NCBI RefSeq assembly: GCF_001270495.1
Contig: NZ_LGUR01000265.1
Span: 1 to 64,000 of the forward strand
DNA length: 64,000 nt
Reading direction: 5' to 3'
Origin: Streptomyces viridochromogenes
GTDB taxonomy: Bacteria; Actinomycetota; Actinomycetes; Streptomycetales; Streptomycetaceae
The translations under genes were made by a program, and so were the position numbers. This document shows, one piece after another, positions 27,918 through 37,049 of this stretch; within the stretch, counting starts at the first letter, position 1; each line of letters starts with the position of its first letter. Under the pieces are notes generated by a model. The model was not told where the DNA came from, made no database searches, and saw nothing but the letters and a program-made list of their open reading frames with translations.

Positions 27918-28466
27918 TCAGTGCGCCGCGGGGAAGCGCAGATACTCCGGCGGCACGGCCTTCGTCAGCCACACCCCGTTCGCGCTGACGTGGAAGACAT
28001 GGCCGTCCCGGTGCATGGCGCCGGCGTCCACGGAGAGCACCACCGGACGGCCCCGCCGGGCACCGACCCGGTTCGCGGTCTCGCGATCGGCGGAGAGGTG
28101 CACGTCGTGCCTGTTCATGGGCCTGAGGCCCGCGCTGCGAATCGAGTCCAGATTGCGGGCCACGGTGCCGTGGTAGAGGTACGGCGGTGGTGTCGCCGGG
28201 GGCAGTCCGAGATCGACGTCGATGCTGTGGCCCTGGCTGGCGCGAATCCGGGAGCCCTCGATCGCGAAGCGCCGCTTGTCATTGGCGGCCACCACATGGT
28301 CCAGCTCTTCCCGGGTGAACCGGAAGCCGTGCGTGGCCGCGGCGGCGATCAGTGCGTCGATCTCGACCCAGCCGCCCTCGTCGAGGGTGAGCCCGATGCG
28401 CTCGGGTTGGTGGCGCAGGTGTTTCGAGAGGTACTTCGACACCTTCACGGTGCGTCTTTCGTCCAT
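27918..28466 (-). CDS. kptA: RNA 2'-phosphotransferase KptA/Tpt1
   Basis: A 182-residue protein. It starts [15 protein letters not shown], the RNA-binding HLRH motif of Tpt1, then [13 protein letters not shown] (NAD+-binding H-G pair), LSADRETAN, and a C-terminal NGVWLT. Tpt1 transfers the 2'-phosphate left by fungal and plant tRNA splicing to NAD+; bacterial homologues are active but have no known splicing pathway. The ATG at 28466 is chosen over a longer frame that would run into DnaA boxes. Confidence 0.92.
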   Translation of the reverse strand: MDERRTVKVSKYLSKHLRHQPERIGLTLDEGGWVEIDALIAAAATHGFRFTREELDHVVAANDKRRFAIEGSRIRASQGHSIDVDLGLPPATPPPYLYHGTVARNLDSIRSAGLRPMNRHDVHLSADRETANRVGARRGRPVVLSVDAGAMHRDGHVFHVSANGVWLTKAVPPEYLRFPAAH

Positions 28467-28522
28467 GCCACCAGCCTGCCGGGAGAGGCACGAATCACGC
28501 GAACGATTTCGCTCCGGATGTT

Positions 28523-28576
28523 TGGTCCACAAGCAAGTGCGGTTATCCACAGGGGAATTGGCGATTCTGTGGACAA
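28523..28576. promoter_or_regulatory. cluster of three DnaA boxes
   Basis: TTATCCACA at 28543-28551 and TGTGGACAA at 28568-28576 (reverse TTGTCCACA) are exact DnaA boxes, and TGGTCCACA at 28523-28531 has one mismatch. They lie in the gap between kptA and the MerR-type gene. Confidence 0.65.
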
Positions 28577-28588
28577 CGAGCCGTCGAT

Positions 28589-29584
28589 TCAAGGGGTTTC
28601 GCCAAGATCAGCTGATGAGCAGTGATTTGAGGCGAGTCGGTCCAAGTTCCGTGCGCGCACTTCCCGTTCGGCGGCCAGTGTGACGAACGCCGCCGCATGC
28701 TCCGGGCCAACCAGGCTCTCGACAGCCCGCATTGTCTCCTCGGCCAAGGGCACCGTTCTAGTCCGGTTCCGATGCTCCGGCGTCTCGTCTGCGCCCAGGT
28801 GCCGGCGCAGGTGGCGCACCGCCAACAGGCGCATCGCACGGGCGAGTTCCGCGTCCACGGTGTGCTGGGCGAGCGGGCGCAGACGTCGTATGAGCGAGGC
28901 CGCTTCGGCCGCCTCCGCGTCTGTCGGGTGGTGCGGCCCGTCGAGGTAGCGGGCGAAGACATGTTCGGTGGTGAACTCCAGGAAGCGGGCGGCGATGTGC
29001 TCGACCTGGCCTCTCAACTCCCTTAGGTGGGCTGAGATCGCGGACAGCGGTACCCCGGATGCGTGCAACTCGACTGCCACAGCGAGCTCTTGAGGGCTCG
29101 GAACGACGAACGAGTCCTCGTCGTCGGCGACCGGCTCCAGCACACCGAGCTCCACGGCCTCGGCCACCGCCGCGTCGTCGGGGGCGCCGCCGAAGCGCCG
29201 GTCCAGCTCGGCGCGCGAGATCCGTACCGGCTCCTCGTCGGTCCAGGGCCCGTCCACCTCGGCGACCAGCCCGAGCACCCCGCCGAGGCCACGACCGGCG
29301 TCCCAGGCCTCCAGGAGCTCCTTGATGGAGGCGAGGGTGTAGCCGCGGTCGAGAAGGTCGGCGATCTGGCGTAGCCGGACGAGATGGGTGTCCGCGTAGA
29401 GGTTGGCGCGGCCTCGGCGCTCGGGGCGGGGGAGCAGGCCCCGGTCCTGGTAGGCGCGGATGGTGCGGACGGTGGCACCGCTGAGGTGGGCGAGATCCTC
29501 GATCCGGTAGGCGGGTGGAGCTGGTCCCCCGGCCATGTCGCCGACCGCACCGCGCTGTTCGGTCCGGCGGTCCACCTCACTCAT
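28589..29584 (-). CDS. MerR-family transcriptional regulator
   Basis: A 331-residue regulator. The MerR HTH is at residues ~25-95 (YRIEDLAHLSGATVRTIRAYQDRGLLP, then RLRQIADLLDRGYTLASIKELL); the ~230-residue helical C-terminus is unlike the short metal-sensing members and has no cysteine cluster, so metal sensing is unlikely. Its start overlaps the stop of the alpha/beta-hydrolase-SDR gene by four bases (ATGA), so it is coupled to that gene and probably regulates the operon or itself. Confidence 0.9.
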   Translation of the reverse strand: MSEVDRRTEQRGAVGDMAGGPAPPAYRIEDLAHLSGATVRTIRAYQDRGLLPRPERRGRANLYADTHLVRLRQIADLLDRGYTLASIKELLEAWDAGRGLGGVLGLVAEVDGPWTDEEPVRISRAELDRRFGGAPDDAAVAEAVELGVLEPVADDEDSFVVPSPQELAVAVELHASGVPLSAISAHLRELRGQVEHIAARFLEFTTEHVFARYLDGPHHPTDAEAAEAASLIRRLRPLAQHTVDAELARAMRLLAVRHLRRHLGADETPEHRNRTRTVPLAEETMRAVESLVGPEHAAAFVTLAAEREVRARNLDRLASNHCSSADLGETP

Positions 29585-31350
29585 AGCGGTGGCTCCAACC
29601 GCGCGATCCTGCGCAGCGCCCTCGGCGTGAACCTCGACATGAGATACGCCCCACGCGCCTCCGGTGTCACCGGAACAACGGCCTCACCGCGTACGACCGC
29701 CCGCAGGATCGCGTCGGCGACCTTCTCCGGCGGGTAGTTGCGCAACCCGTACAGCCGCGCGGACTTCTTCTGGCGCCTCTTCTCCTCCTCGGCGTCGACC
29801 CCGGCGAAGCGCGCGGTCGAGGTGATGTTGGTGTTGACGATGCCGGGGCAGATCGCGGTGACGCCGATGTCCTGGCCGGCCAACTCCGCGCGCAGGCACT
29901 CGCTCAGCATCAGTACGGCCGCCTTGGAGGTGCTGTAGGCGGGCAGCACCTTGGAGGGCTGGAACGCCGCCGCCGAGGCGGTGTTGACGATGTGGCCGCC
30001 CTGACCGCGCTCGGCCATCTGCCTGCCGAACAGTCGGCAGCCGTGGATGACGCCCCACAGATTGACGTCGAGGACCTTCTTCCAGTCCTCCGGTGTGGTG
30101 TCGAGGAAGGAGCCGGACAGGCCGATCCCGGCGTTGTTCACCAGGACGTCCACCACGCCGTACTCGGCGGCGACCTTCGCGGCGAGCTTCTCCATGGCCT
30201 GCTCGTCGGAGACGTCGACGGTCTCCGCCCAGGCTTCGGGCGCGCCGATCAGCCGGGACATCTCGGCGGTGCGGGCGGCGGCCTCGGCGTCCCGGTCGAC
30301 GGCCACCACACGTGCGCCGGCCTCGGCGAACGCGTACGCCGTCGCCCGTCCGATGCCGCTGCCGGCGCCCGTGACCAGGACGAGCTGCCCGCCGAAGCGG
30401 TCGGCGTACTTGCCGGTCGCCGTCACCCTTTCCGGTCGCCCGCCCTCCACGGACGTCACGAACTCCGTGATCCAGGCCGCCAGTTGGTCGGGTCGGCTGC
30501 GCGGTACCCAGTGCTTCGCCGGAAGCGTGCGCCGGGTCAACTGCGGAACCCACACCTCCAGTTCGTCGTAGAGACGCTCCGACAGGAAGGCGTCCCCGAG
30601 GGGCGTGATGAGCTGCACGGGCGCGTGGGCGTACGCGTCCGCGCGCGGACGGCGCAACCGGGCCCGCACGTTGTCCCGGTACAGCCACGCCCCGTGCGCC
30701 GCGTCCCTCGGCAGCGACGAGGTCGGATAACCGCCGCGGGGGACCTTCTCCACGCGCTCCAGGATGCGCGGCCAGGTCTTGCCGAGGGGGCCGCGCCAGG
30801 CCAGTTCGGGCAGCACGGGCGTGTGCAGCGCGTAGACGTACCAGGACTTGGCGCCCTGGCCGAGGAGCTGCCCGATCCGGCGCGGGGTGGGACGCTTCAG
30901 GCGCCCGCTGATCCAGTGCCCGAAATGGTCCAGGGACGGTCCGGACATCGAGGTGAAGGACGCGATCCGGCCCTCGGTGCGCTTGACCGTGGCGAACTCC
31001 CAGGCCTGCACCGAGCCCCAGTCGTGCCCCACCACGTGCACGGGCCGATCCGGGCTGACCGCGTCCACGACGGCCAGGAAGTCGTCCGTCAGCTTCTCCA
31101 GCGTGAACCCGCCGCGCAGCGGCTTCGGTGCCGTCGACCGGCCGTGACCTCGGACGTCGTACAGCACAACATGGAAGCGGCCGGCCAGCCGCGGCGCGAC
31201 GGCGGACCACACCTCCTTGCTGTCCGGATAACCGTGCACGAGGATCACCGTCGGCTGTCCGGGGTCGCCCAGCTCGGCCACGCACAGCTCGACCCCGCCG
31301 GTCCGCACCCTGCGCTCGCGCGCGCCCTGAAGAGTCACCGGCTCCGTCAC
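29581..31350 (-). CDS. alpha/beta hydrolase-SDR fusion protein
   Basis: A 589-residue two-domain protein. Residues ~1-290 are an alpha/beta hydrolase with HGYPDSKEVW (oxyanion region) and the nucleophile elbow GHDWGS, whose aspartate marks it as epoxide hydrolase or haloalkane dehalogenase type. Residues ~310-589 are a short-chain dehydrogenase with TGAGSGIG, NNAG and catalytic YSTSK. Both sites look intact. The GTG at 31350 follows GGAGGAG and overlaps the M24 peptidase stop (GTGA). The gene is also coupled to the MerR gene. The substrate may be lipid-like, but this is inference. Confidence 0.85.
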   Translation of the reverse strand: MTEPVTLQGARERRVRTGGVELCVAELGDPGQPTVILVHGYPDSKEVWSAVAPRLAGRFHVVLYDVRGHGRSTAPKPLRGGFTLEKLTDDFLAVVDAVSPDRPVHVVGHDWGSVQAWEFATVKRTEGRIASFTSMSGPSLDHFGHWISGRLKRPTPRRIGQLLGQGAKSWYVYALHTPVLPELAWRGPLGKTWPRILERVEKVPRGGYPTSSLPRDAAHGAWLYRDNVRARLRRPRADAYAHAPVQLITPLGDAFLSERLYDELEVWVPQLTRRTLPAKHWVPRSRPDQLAAWITEFVTSVEGGRPERVTATGKYADRFGGQLVLVTGAGSGIGRATAYAFAEAGARVVAVDRDAEAAARTAEMSRLIGAPEAWAETVDVSDEQAMEKLAAKVAAEYGVVDVLVNNAGIGLSGSFLDTTPEDWKKVLDVNLWGVIHGCRLFGRQMAERGQGGHIVNTASAAAFQPSKVLPAYSTSKAAVLMLSECLRAELAGQDIGVTAICPGIVNTNITSTARFAGVDAEEEKRRQKKSARLYGLRNYPPEKVADAILRAVVRGEAVVPVTPEARGAYLMSRFTPRALRRIARLEPPL

Positions 31351-32198
31351 TTCTCCTCCGCCCAGCGCCGCACGTGCGGCAGATCGTCGTCCAGCCAGAA
31401 GGCGCTCTGTTCGGGGTCCGCGGAGTCGGTGACGACCAGGATCTCCTCGAACTTCGCGCCCGTACCCCTGAAGCCGAGGTGCGGCTCGACCGCCCACAGG
31501 CCCGGCTGCGGCGGGTGGTCGGAGAAGCGGTACGGCGACCACAGCGGGGACCAGCCGTCGCGGTGACCGCGCAGCGCGTCGCTCGCCAGCCCTTTCAGGG
31601 ACTGGGTACCGAACCCGAAGACATGGGGTGACCAGCGGCGTTGTCTGACCCGGTCGACCTTGTGCGCGATCACGCCGAAGGGATAGGCGCGGTGCCGGTT
31701 GGCGTAGCCCTGGCGGACCATGAGCCGGTCCACGTCCTCGTAGATCTCCCGCAGCGGCCGCCGCTCGCGCACCTCGCGCAGGATCAGCTCCCGGTGTGCC
31801 TCCAGGTCGGCCATCAGCTTGTCCTGCACCGGGTTGATGCCGAGCGAGCCGGAGTAGCCGATGTCGGCCGTGTAACCGTCGTACACAGGGGCCATGTCCA
31901 GGATGAACGGCATCCCGGGCTCCAGCCGGCGATTGGTGGGGAAGAACTGCAACGGGATCCGGAAGTTCACGAACGCTGTGCGGTCCCCGAACCAGGCGAA
32001 GGGCAGATGAAACCAGTCCCGCACCCCGCGCTCACGCAGCCACTCGCGCTGCATCCGCGCCGCCTCGCGCTCGGTGATGCCCGGCTCCAGCTGCGCCGCG
32101 ACCGCCTCCGCGCACTCGTACGCCAGCTGCTGGACCTGTCGGAACCCGCGCAATTCCGCTGATTCCATGGAGAGTTCGCCTGTCACCGCCGTAGTCAT
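31347..32198 (-). CDS. M24-family metallopeptidase (Xaa-Pro dipeptidase-like)
   Basis: A 283-residue pita-bread-fold protein without the N-terminal domain of PepP. Candidate metal ligands are the two aspartates in LDMAPVYDGYTAD, and the glutamates in WAVEPH and KFEEILVVT. The histidine motif normally written HGxGH is altered (VIAHKVD), so peptidase activity is uncertain. It begins at ATG 32198 and leads the operon with the hydrolase-SDR fusion and MerR gene through GTGA and ATGA overlaps, which suggests a shared pathway rather than protein turnover. Confidence 0.75.
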   Translation of the reverse strand: MTTAVTGELSMESAELRGFRQVQQLAYECAEAVAAQLEPGITEREAARMQREWLRERGVRDWFHLPFAWFGDRTAFVNFRIPLQFFPTNRRLEPGMPFILDMAPVYDGYTADIGYSGSLGINPVQDKLMADLEAHRELILREVRERRPLREIYEDVDRLMVRQGYANRHRAYPFGVIAHKVDRVRQRRWSPHVFGFGTQSLKGLASDALRGHRDGWSPLWSPYRFSDHPPQPGLWAVEPHLGFRGTGAKFEEILVVTDSADPEQSAFWLDDDLPHVRRWAEEK

Positions 32199-32245
32199 GC
32201 CACCGCCCCACCTTGTCCACACTGACTGCGGTACGTGCCCGTAAC

Positions 32246-32274
32246 TTGACACTGGCGAATGTGACAGTTGTTAG
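32246..32274 (+). promoter_or_regulatory. weak promoter candidate before the ABC operon
   Basis: TTGACA at 32246-32251 lies 17 bases before TGTTAG at 32269-32274. The -35 is consensus, the -10 poor. It points at the ABC genes 188 bases on. The rest of the 263-base gap shows nothing recognisable. Confidence 0.3.
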
Positions 32275-32461
32275 AGGCTGCGTCAATAGCGGTGCCTCGG
32301 GCTGTGGAAAACCACGCGGACGCAACCCCGCAGATGTGCAGAACCAGGGTCGCGTTGTTCGACTCAGGGCTGACCCCTAGGGCCCCCTAGTCCTGGAGTC
32401 TGACCCCAATACAGCTCTGCGGGGTGACGACCGGCGTGGTCCGCGTCACTACCTTCGAAGC

Positions 32462-33457
32462 GTGACTGTGATCGCGACCGAAAGCCTGAGCAAGCGGTTC
32501 CCCAGGGTGACCGCGCTTGACCGGCTCTCCGTGGACGTCGGGCCCGGTGTGACCGGACTCGTCGGAGCCAATGGAGCCGGCAAGTCCACACTGATCAAGA
32601 TCCTGCTGGGTCTGTCCCCCGCCACCGAGGGCCGAGCCGAAGTGCTCGGTCTCGACGTCGCCACCAAGGGCGCCGCCATCCGCGAGCGGGTCGGGTACAT
32701 GCCGGAGCACGACTGTCTGCCGCCCGACGTGTCGGCCACCGAGTTCGTCGTGCACATGGCCCGGATGTCCGGCCTGCCGCCCGCCGCCGCGCGCGAGCGC
32801 ACCGCGGACACACTGCGCCACGTCGGTCTGTACGAGGAGCGCTACCGCCCCATCGGCGGCTACTCGACCGGCATGAAGCAGCGCGTGAAGCTGGCCCAGG
32901 CCCTGGTGCACGACCCGCAGCTGGTCTTCCTGGACGAGCCGACCAACGGCCTCGACCCGGTCGGCCGGGACGAGATGCTCGGCCTCATCCGCCGTATCCA
33001 CACCGACTTCGGCATCTCGGTCCTGGTCACCTCCCATCTGCTGGGCGAGCTGGAGCGCACCTGCGACCACGTCGTCGTCGTGGACGGCGGCAAGCTCCTG
33101 CGCTCCAGCTCCACCACCGACTTCACCCAGACCACTACGACCCTCGCCATCGAGGTCACCGACACCGACGACCACCCGGACGGCACCCGCGCGGTCCGCG
33201 ACGCGCTCCACGCGCGCGGGGTGGACGTCCTCGACGGCAGCGGCGGCCTCCCCGGCGCCGGGCACATCCTGCTGCTCACCGCGCAGGGCGACGAGACCTA
33301 CGACCTGGTGCGCGACGTGGTCGCCGACCTCGGCCTCGGCCTGGTGCGCATGGAACAGCGCCGGCACCACATCTCGGAGGTCTTCACCGATACCGAGCAG
33401 GGCAGCGAGCAGAGCACCGAAGCACAGCGGAAGGAGGCGGTCGGCCATGGCGGTTGA
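32462..33457 (+). CDS. ABC transporter ATP-binding protein (1)
   Basis: A 331-residue ATPase with Walker A GANGAGKST, signature YSTGMKQRVKLAQAL, Walker B LVFLDEPTNGLD and switch histidine in VTSHLLGE. The C-terminal ~100 residues, as in ABC-2 type exporters, form a tail after the ATPase core. It starts with GTG at 32462. It overlaps the following permease gene by 11 bases and belongs to a four-gene operon with two ATPases and two permeases. The cargo is unknown. Confidence 0.9.
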   Translation: MTVIATESLSKRFPRVTALDRLSVDVGPGVTGLVGANGAGKSTLIKILLGLSPATEGRAEVLGLDVATKGAAIRERVGYMPEHDCLPPDVSATEFVVHMARMSGLPPAAARERTADTLRHVGLYEERYRPIGGYSTGMKQRVKLAQALVHDPQLVFLDEPTNGLDPVGRDEMLGLIRRIHTDFGISVLVTSHLLGELERTCDHVVVVDGGKLLRSSSTTDFTQTTTTLAIEVTDTDDHPDGTRAVRDALHARGVDVLDGSGGLPGAGHILLLTAQGDETYDLVRDVVADLGLGLVRMEQRRHHISEVFTDTEQGSEQSTEAQRKEAVGHGG

Positions 33458-34364
33458 GCAGCCCATGCGGACACCGGTCACCCAGTCGGGTGACCAGACC
33501 CGTATCCACAACATCGGCTACCGCACCTACGACGGCCCCCGCCTCGGCCGCTCCTACGCCACGCGGTCCCTCTACTCGCAGTCCCTGCGCGGCGCCTACG
33601 GCCTCGGCCGGTCGGTGAAGTCCAAGGTGCTGCCGATGCTGCTGTTCGTGGTGATGTGCGTCCCCGCGGCCATCATGGTCGCCGTCGCGGTCGCCACCAA
33701 GGCCAACGACCTGCCCCTCGACTACACGCGCTACGCGATCGTCATGCAGGCCGTGATCAGCCTGTACATCGCCTCGCAGGCACCCCAGTCCGTCTCCCGC
33801 GACCTGCGCTTCAAGACCGTACCGCTGTACTTCTCGCGGCCCATCGAGACCGCCGACTACGTACGCGCGAAGTTCGCGGCGCTGGCCTCGGCGCTGTTCA
33901 TCCTCACCGCGGCCCCGCTGCTGGTGCTCTATGTGGGCGCGCTGCTGGCCAAGCTCGACTTCGCCGACCAGACCAAGGGATTCGCGCAGGGACTCGTCTC
34001 CGTGGCACTGCTCTCGCTGCTGTTCGCCGGCATCGGCCTGGTCATCGCGTCGGTCACCCCGCGCCGCGGCTTCGGCATCGCGGCCGTGATCGCCGTACTG
34101 ACCATCTCCTACGGCGCCGTCTCCACCCTCCAGGCCATCGCCGAGGTGCAGAACAGCTCGGGCGCCATCGCCTGGATCGGCCTCTTCTCGCCGGTCACGC
34201 TGATCGACGGCGTGCAGTCCGCCTTCCTGGGAGCCACGTCCGCCTTCCCTGGCGGAGTCGGCCCGACCAACGGGGAAGGCGCGGTCTACGTGCTCGTCAC
34301 CCTCGGCCTGATCGCCGCCGGCTACGGCCTGCTGATGCGCCGCTACAAGAAGGTGGGACTGTGA
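33447..34364 (+). CDS. ABC-2 type transporter permease (1)
   Basis: A 305-residue membrane protein. A soluble N-terminus with IHNIGYRTYDGPRLGR (a motif of this ABC-2 subgroup) precedes six hydrophobic helices. The ATG at 33447 follows AAGGAGG, inside the end of the first ATPase gene. The stop overlaps the GTG of the second ATPase (GTGA). It probably pairs with one of the two flanking ATPases. Confidence 0.88.
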   Translation: MAVEQPMRTPVTQSGDQTRIHNIGYRTYDGPRLGRSYATRSLYSQSLRGAYGLGRSVKSKVLPMLLFVVMCVPAAIMVAVAVATKANDLPLDYTRYAIVMQAVISLYIASQAPQSVSRDLRFKTVPLYFSRPIETADYVRAKFAALASALFILTAAPLLVLYVGALLAKLDFADQTKGFAQGLVSVALLSLLFAGIGLVIASVTPRRGFGIAAVIAVLTISYGAVSTLQAIAEVQNSSGAIAWIGLFSPVTLIDGVQSAFLGATSAFPGGVGPTNGEGAVYVLVTLGLIAAGYGLLMRRYKKVGL

Positions 34365-35272
34365 CCACGCTCCAGATCGACCACGTCTCCCGCTGGTTCG
34401 GCAACGTGGTCGCCGTCAACGACATCACCATGACGATCGGCCCCGGCGTCACCGGCCTCCTCGGCCCCAACGGCGCCGGAAAGTCCACCCTCATCAACAT
34501 GATGGGCGGCTTCCTGGCCCCCTCCACCGGCACGGTCACCCTCGACGGCCAGCAGGTGTGGCGCAACGAGTCGATCTACCAGCACATCGGCATCGTCCCC
34601 GAGCGCGAGGCGATGTACGACTTCCTCACCGGCCGCGAATTCGTTGTCGCCAACGCCGAGTTGCACGGTCTGGGCGCCAAGGCCGCCCAAAAGGCCCTGG
34701 CCACGGTCGAGATGGAGTACGCGCAGGACCGCAAGATCCAGACGTACTCCAAGGGCATGCGCCAGCGCGTGAAGATGGCGAGCGCCCTCGTGCACAACCC
34801 CTCACTGCTCCTGCTCGACGAGCCCTTCAACGGCATGGACCCGCGCCAGCGCATGCAGCTCATGGATCTGCTGCGACGCATGGGCGACGAGGGCCGCACG
34901 GTGCTGTTCTCCTCCCACATCCTCGAAGAGGTCGAGCAACTCGCCTGGCACATCGAGGTGGTCGTCGCCGGGCGGCACGCGGCCAGCGGCGACTTCCGCA
35001 AGATCCGTCGCCTGATGACCGACCGCCCGCACCGCTACCTGGTGCGCTCCAGCGACGACCGCACCCTCGCGGCCGCGCTGATCGCCGACCCGTCGACGTC
35101 CGGCATCGAGGTCGACCTGGCGGAGGGCGCGCTGCACATCCAGGCCGTCGACTTCGGCCGCTTCACCACCCTGCTGCCCAGGGTGGCGCGCGACCACGGC
35201 ATCCGCCTGCTCACGGTCTCGCCGTCGGACGAGTCCCTCGAGTCCGTCTTCTCGTATCTCGTCGCGGCGTAG
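34361..35272 (+). CDS. ABC transporter ATP-binding protein (2)
   Basis: A 303-residue ATPase with Walker A GPNGAGKST, signature YSKGMRQRVKMASAL, Walker B LLLLDEPFNGMD and switch histidine in FSSHILEE. It begins with GTG at 34361 inside the stop of the permease and ends 11 bases before the second permease. It is a paralogue of the first ATPase (similar length and order of motifs), suggesting an internal duplication of an ATPase-permease pair. Confidence 0.92.
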   Translation: MTTLQIDHVSRWFGNVVAVNDITMTIGPGVTGLLGPNGAGKSTLINMMGGFLAPSTGTVTLDGQQVWRNESIYQHIGIVPEREAMYDFLTGREFVVANAELHGLGAKAAQKALATVEMEYAQDRKIQTYSKGMRQRVKMASALVHNPSLLLLDEPFNGMDPRQRMQLMDLLRRMGDEGRTVLFSSHILEEVEQLAWHIEVVVAGRHAASGDFRKIRRLMTDRPHRYLVRSSDDRTLAAALIADPSTSGIEVDLAEGALHIQAVDFGRFTTLLPRVARDHGIRLLTVSPSDESLESVFSYLVAA

Positions 35273-35283
35273 GAGGCCGAAAG

Positions 35284-36003
35284 ATGTACGACCCCACAGT
35301 CGCCCGGCTCACCTATCGAGCCCTGCTCGGCCGCCGCCGGGCCCTCATCCTCGGCGCGTTGCCGCTGCTGCTCATCGGGATCGCCGTCGTGGTGCGCGGC
35401 CTCGCCGGCGCCGACGACCAGACCGCGTCGGACCTGCTCGGCGGGCTGGCGCTCGCCACCATGGTGCCGATCATCGGCGTCATCGCCGGCACGGGCGCGA
35501 TCGGACCCGAGATCGACGACGGCTCGGTGGTGTACCTGCTGTCCAAGCCGGTGAAACGGCCGACGATCATCTTCACCAAGCTGATCGTGGCGATCGCCGT
35601 GACGATGGTGTTCTCGGCGCTGCCCACCTTCGTCGCGGGCCTCATCCTCAACGGCAACGGCCAGCAGATCGCCGTCGCCTACACGGTCGCCGCGCTCGTC
35701 GCCTCCATCGCCTACGCCGCGATCTTCCTGCTGCTCGGGACCGTGTCCCGGCACGCGGTCGTCTTCGGGCTCGTCTACGCGCTCGTCTGGGAGGCCCTGT
35801 TCGGCTCCCTGGTGTCCGGCGCGCGCACCCTGAGCGTCCAGCAGTGGGCGCTGGCGGTGGCTCAGAAGGTCGCCGGCGGGGAGATGGTGCGGTCGGACGT
35901 CGCACTGCCCACGGCGACGGTCCTGCTGGCGGTGGTCACCGTCCTCGCGACCTGGTACGCGGGGCAGAAGCTGCGGACGCTGACGCTCGCGGGTGAGGAG
36001 TAG
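35284..36003 (+). CDS. ABC-2 type transporter permease (2)
   Basis: A 239-residue protein with six hydrophobic helices and the EIDDGSVVYLLSKPVKR loop common to ABC-2 permeases. The ATG at 35284 follows AGGAGG. It is shorter than the first permease and lacks its soluble N-terminus. Last gene of the operon, followed by a hairpin. Confidence 0.88.
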   Translation: MYDPTVARLTYRALLGRRRALILGALPLLLIGIAVVVRGLAGADDQTASDLLGGLALATMVPIIGVIAGTGAIGPEIDDGSVVYLLSKPVKRPTIIFTKLIVAIAVTMVFSALPTFVAGLILNGNGQQIAVAYTVAALVASIAYAAIFLLLGTVSRHAVVFGLVYALVWEALFGSLVSGARTLSVQQWALAVAQKVAGGEMVRSDVALPTATVLLAVVTVLATWYAGQKLRTLTLAGEE

Positions 36004-36026
36004 GCGCGCGAGATAAGCAAGAGCCA

Positions 36027-36056
36027 AAGAGCCGGGCCCTTACCGGGCCCGCTCTT
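36027..36056 (+). terminator. ABC operon terminator
   Basis: AAGAGC-C-GGGCCC pairs with GGGCCCGCTCTT around a 5-base loop; one C is bulged. It begins 24 bases after the last permease stop. Confidence 0.8.
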
Positions 36057-36126
36057 GACGGGGGCTTCACCTCTGTCCGGGCACACTGGGTCAAAGAGGA
36101 TGCGCTGTAGGAACTGGAGGACAGCG

Positions 36127-36369
36127 ATGGCAGGCGGCAGCGCGCAGCACGAGGATCGGGAACAGTCCGGGGACGACACCTGGAGCAACTTGGTCCTGGA
36201 CGACGACTTCATACGCGAGGCCGAGACCGCCGAGCCGTCCGCCCGGGCCCGTATGCTGGCCGCCCGCTGGCGCCGTGAGGCGCCCGAGCCGCAGCCGTGG
36301 CGCTCCGACGAGCCGCCGGCCGGTTGGTTCTTCAGCAAGGGGCGCCGACGCAAGTGGCGCCGCCGGTAA
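36127..36369 (+). CDS. small acidic-then-basic protein of unknown function
   Basis: An 80-residue protein starting at ATG 36127 behind GGAGG. The first half is acidic (DDTWSNLVLDDDFIREAE), the middle carries SARARMLAARWRRE, and the end is very basic (KGRRRKWRRR). It has no membrane segment. The conserved-looking DDDFI and AARWRR stretches suggest a streptomycete-conserved protein, perhaps one that binds nucleic acid; that is inference. Confidence 0.7.
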   Translation: MAGGSAQHEDREQSGDDTWSNLVLDDDFIREAETAEPSARARMLAARWRREAPEPQPWRSDEPPAGWFFSKGRRRKWRRR

Positions 36370-36520
36370 GGGGCGTACGCCGCCTTTCCGGGGGCTTCTC
36401 CAGGGCAGTCTGTCCAGGGCCTTTAATCAGTGGCGCCCAACTCGCCGCACAGGCACAGTGGTTGTGTCCACCCCGCCGGACGGCGAGTTCGGCGCCACAT
36501 TCTGGGAGAGGAGCACGACG

Positions 36521-36583
36521 ATGTCCATGCACGGCAGTACGTCGAGCTCCCGACAGGGCAGCCGGCGGCGGGCTCCGGAGTAA
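36521..36583 (+). CDS. possible 20-residue small ORF
   Basis: The ATG at 36521 is preceded by GGGAGAGGAGCACGACG, a strong ribosome site, and the ORF ends with TAA at 36581. The product is Ser/Arg-rich. It lies alone between the small basic protein and tRNA-Ser. Only the ribosome site argues for translation. Confidence 0.35.
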   Translation: MSMHGSTSSSRQGSRRRAPE

Positions 36584-36677
36584 TCGCTACCCCTCCGTAG
36601 AGTCCGTACCGCACGGGGAGCTGCCCGGGGCGGCCGCTTCGAGCACGCGATGTCGCTCTCGCGTGGGTCGCCCACCC

Positions 36678-36764
<87 letters not shown>

Positions 36765-36864
36765 CGAGACGTTGCCACTGGGGCTGGCCGTGGTGCAGGG
36801 CTTGGGGCGCCTTGAACGGGCACCCGGCGCTGCAGGCCGTGCCCACCCGTTCCGCCCTGCGGAA

Positions 36865-37049
36865 CGACTGCCCTCGGCGGGTGCGGAGTGGGTACGACAG
36901 CCGGGCGGGTGCGTGGCCCCCCGCGACTGCGCCGGTGGGTGCGGAGCAGGTACGACTGCCCTCGGCGGGTGCGGAGTGGGTACGACAGCCGGGCGGGTGC
37001 GTGGCCCCCCGCGACTGCGCCGGTGGGTGCGGAGCAGGTACGACTGCCC
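36865..37049. repeat. 88-bp tandem duplication
   Basis: Bases 36865-36952 are repeated exactly at 36953-37040, and the match runs nine bases further. Each 88-base unit itself contains two GGGTGCGGAG motifs followed by (T/C)(G/A)GGTACGAC. Confidence 0.95.
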
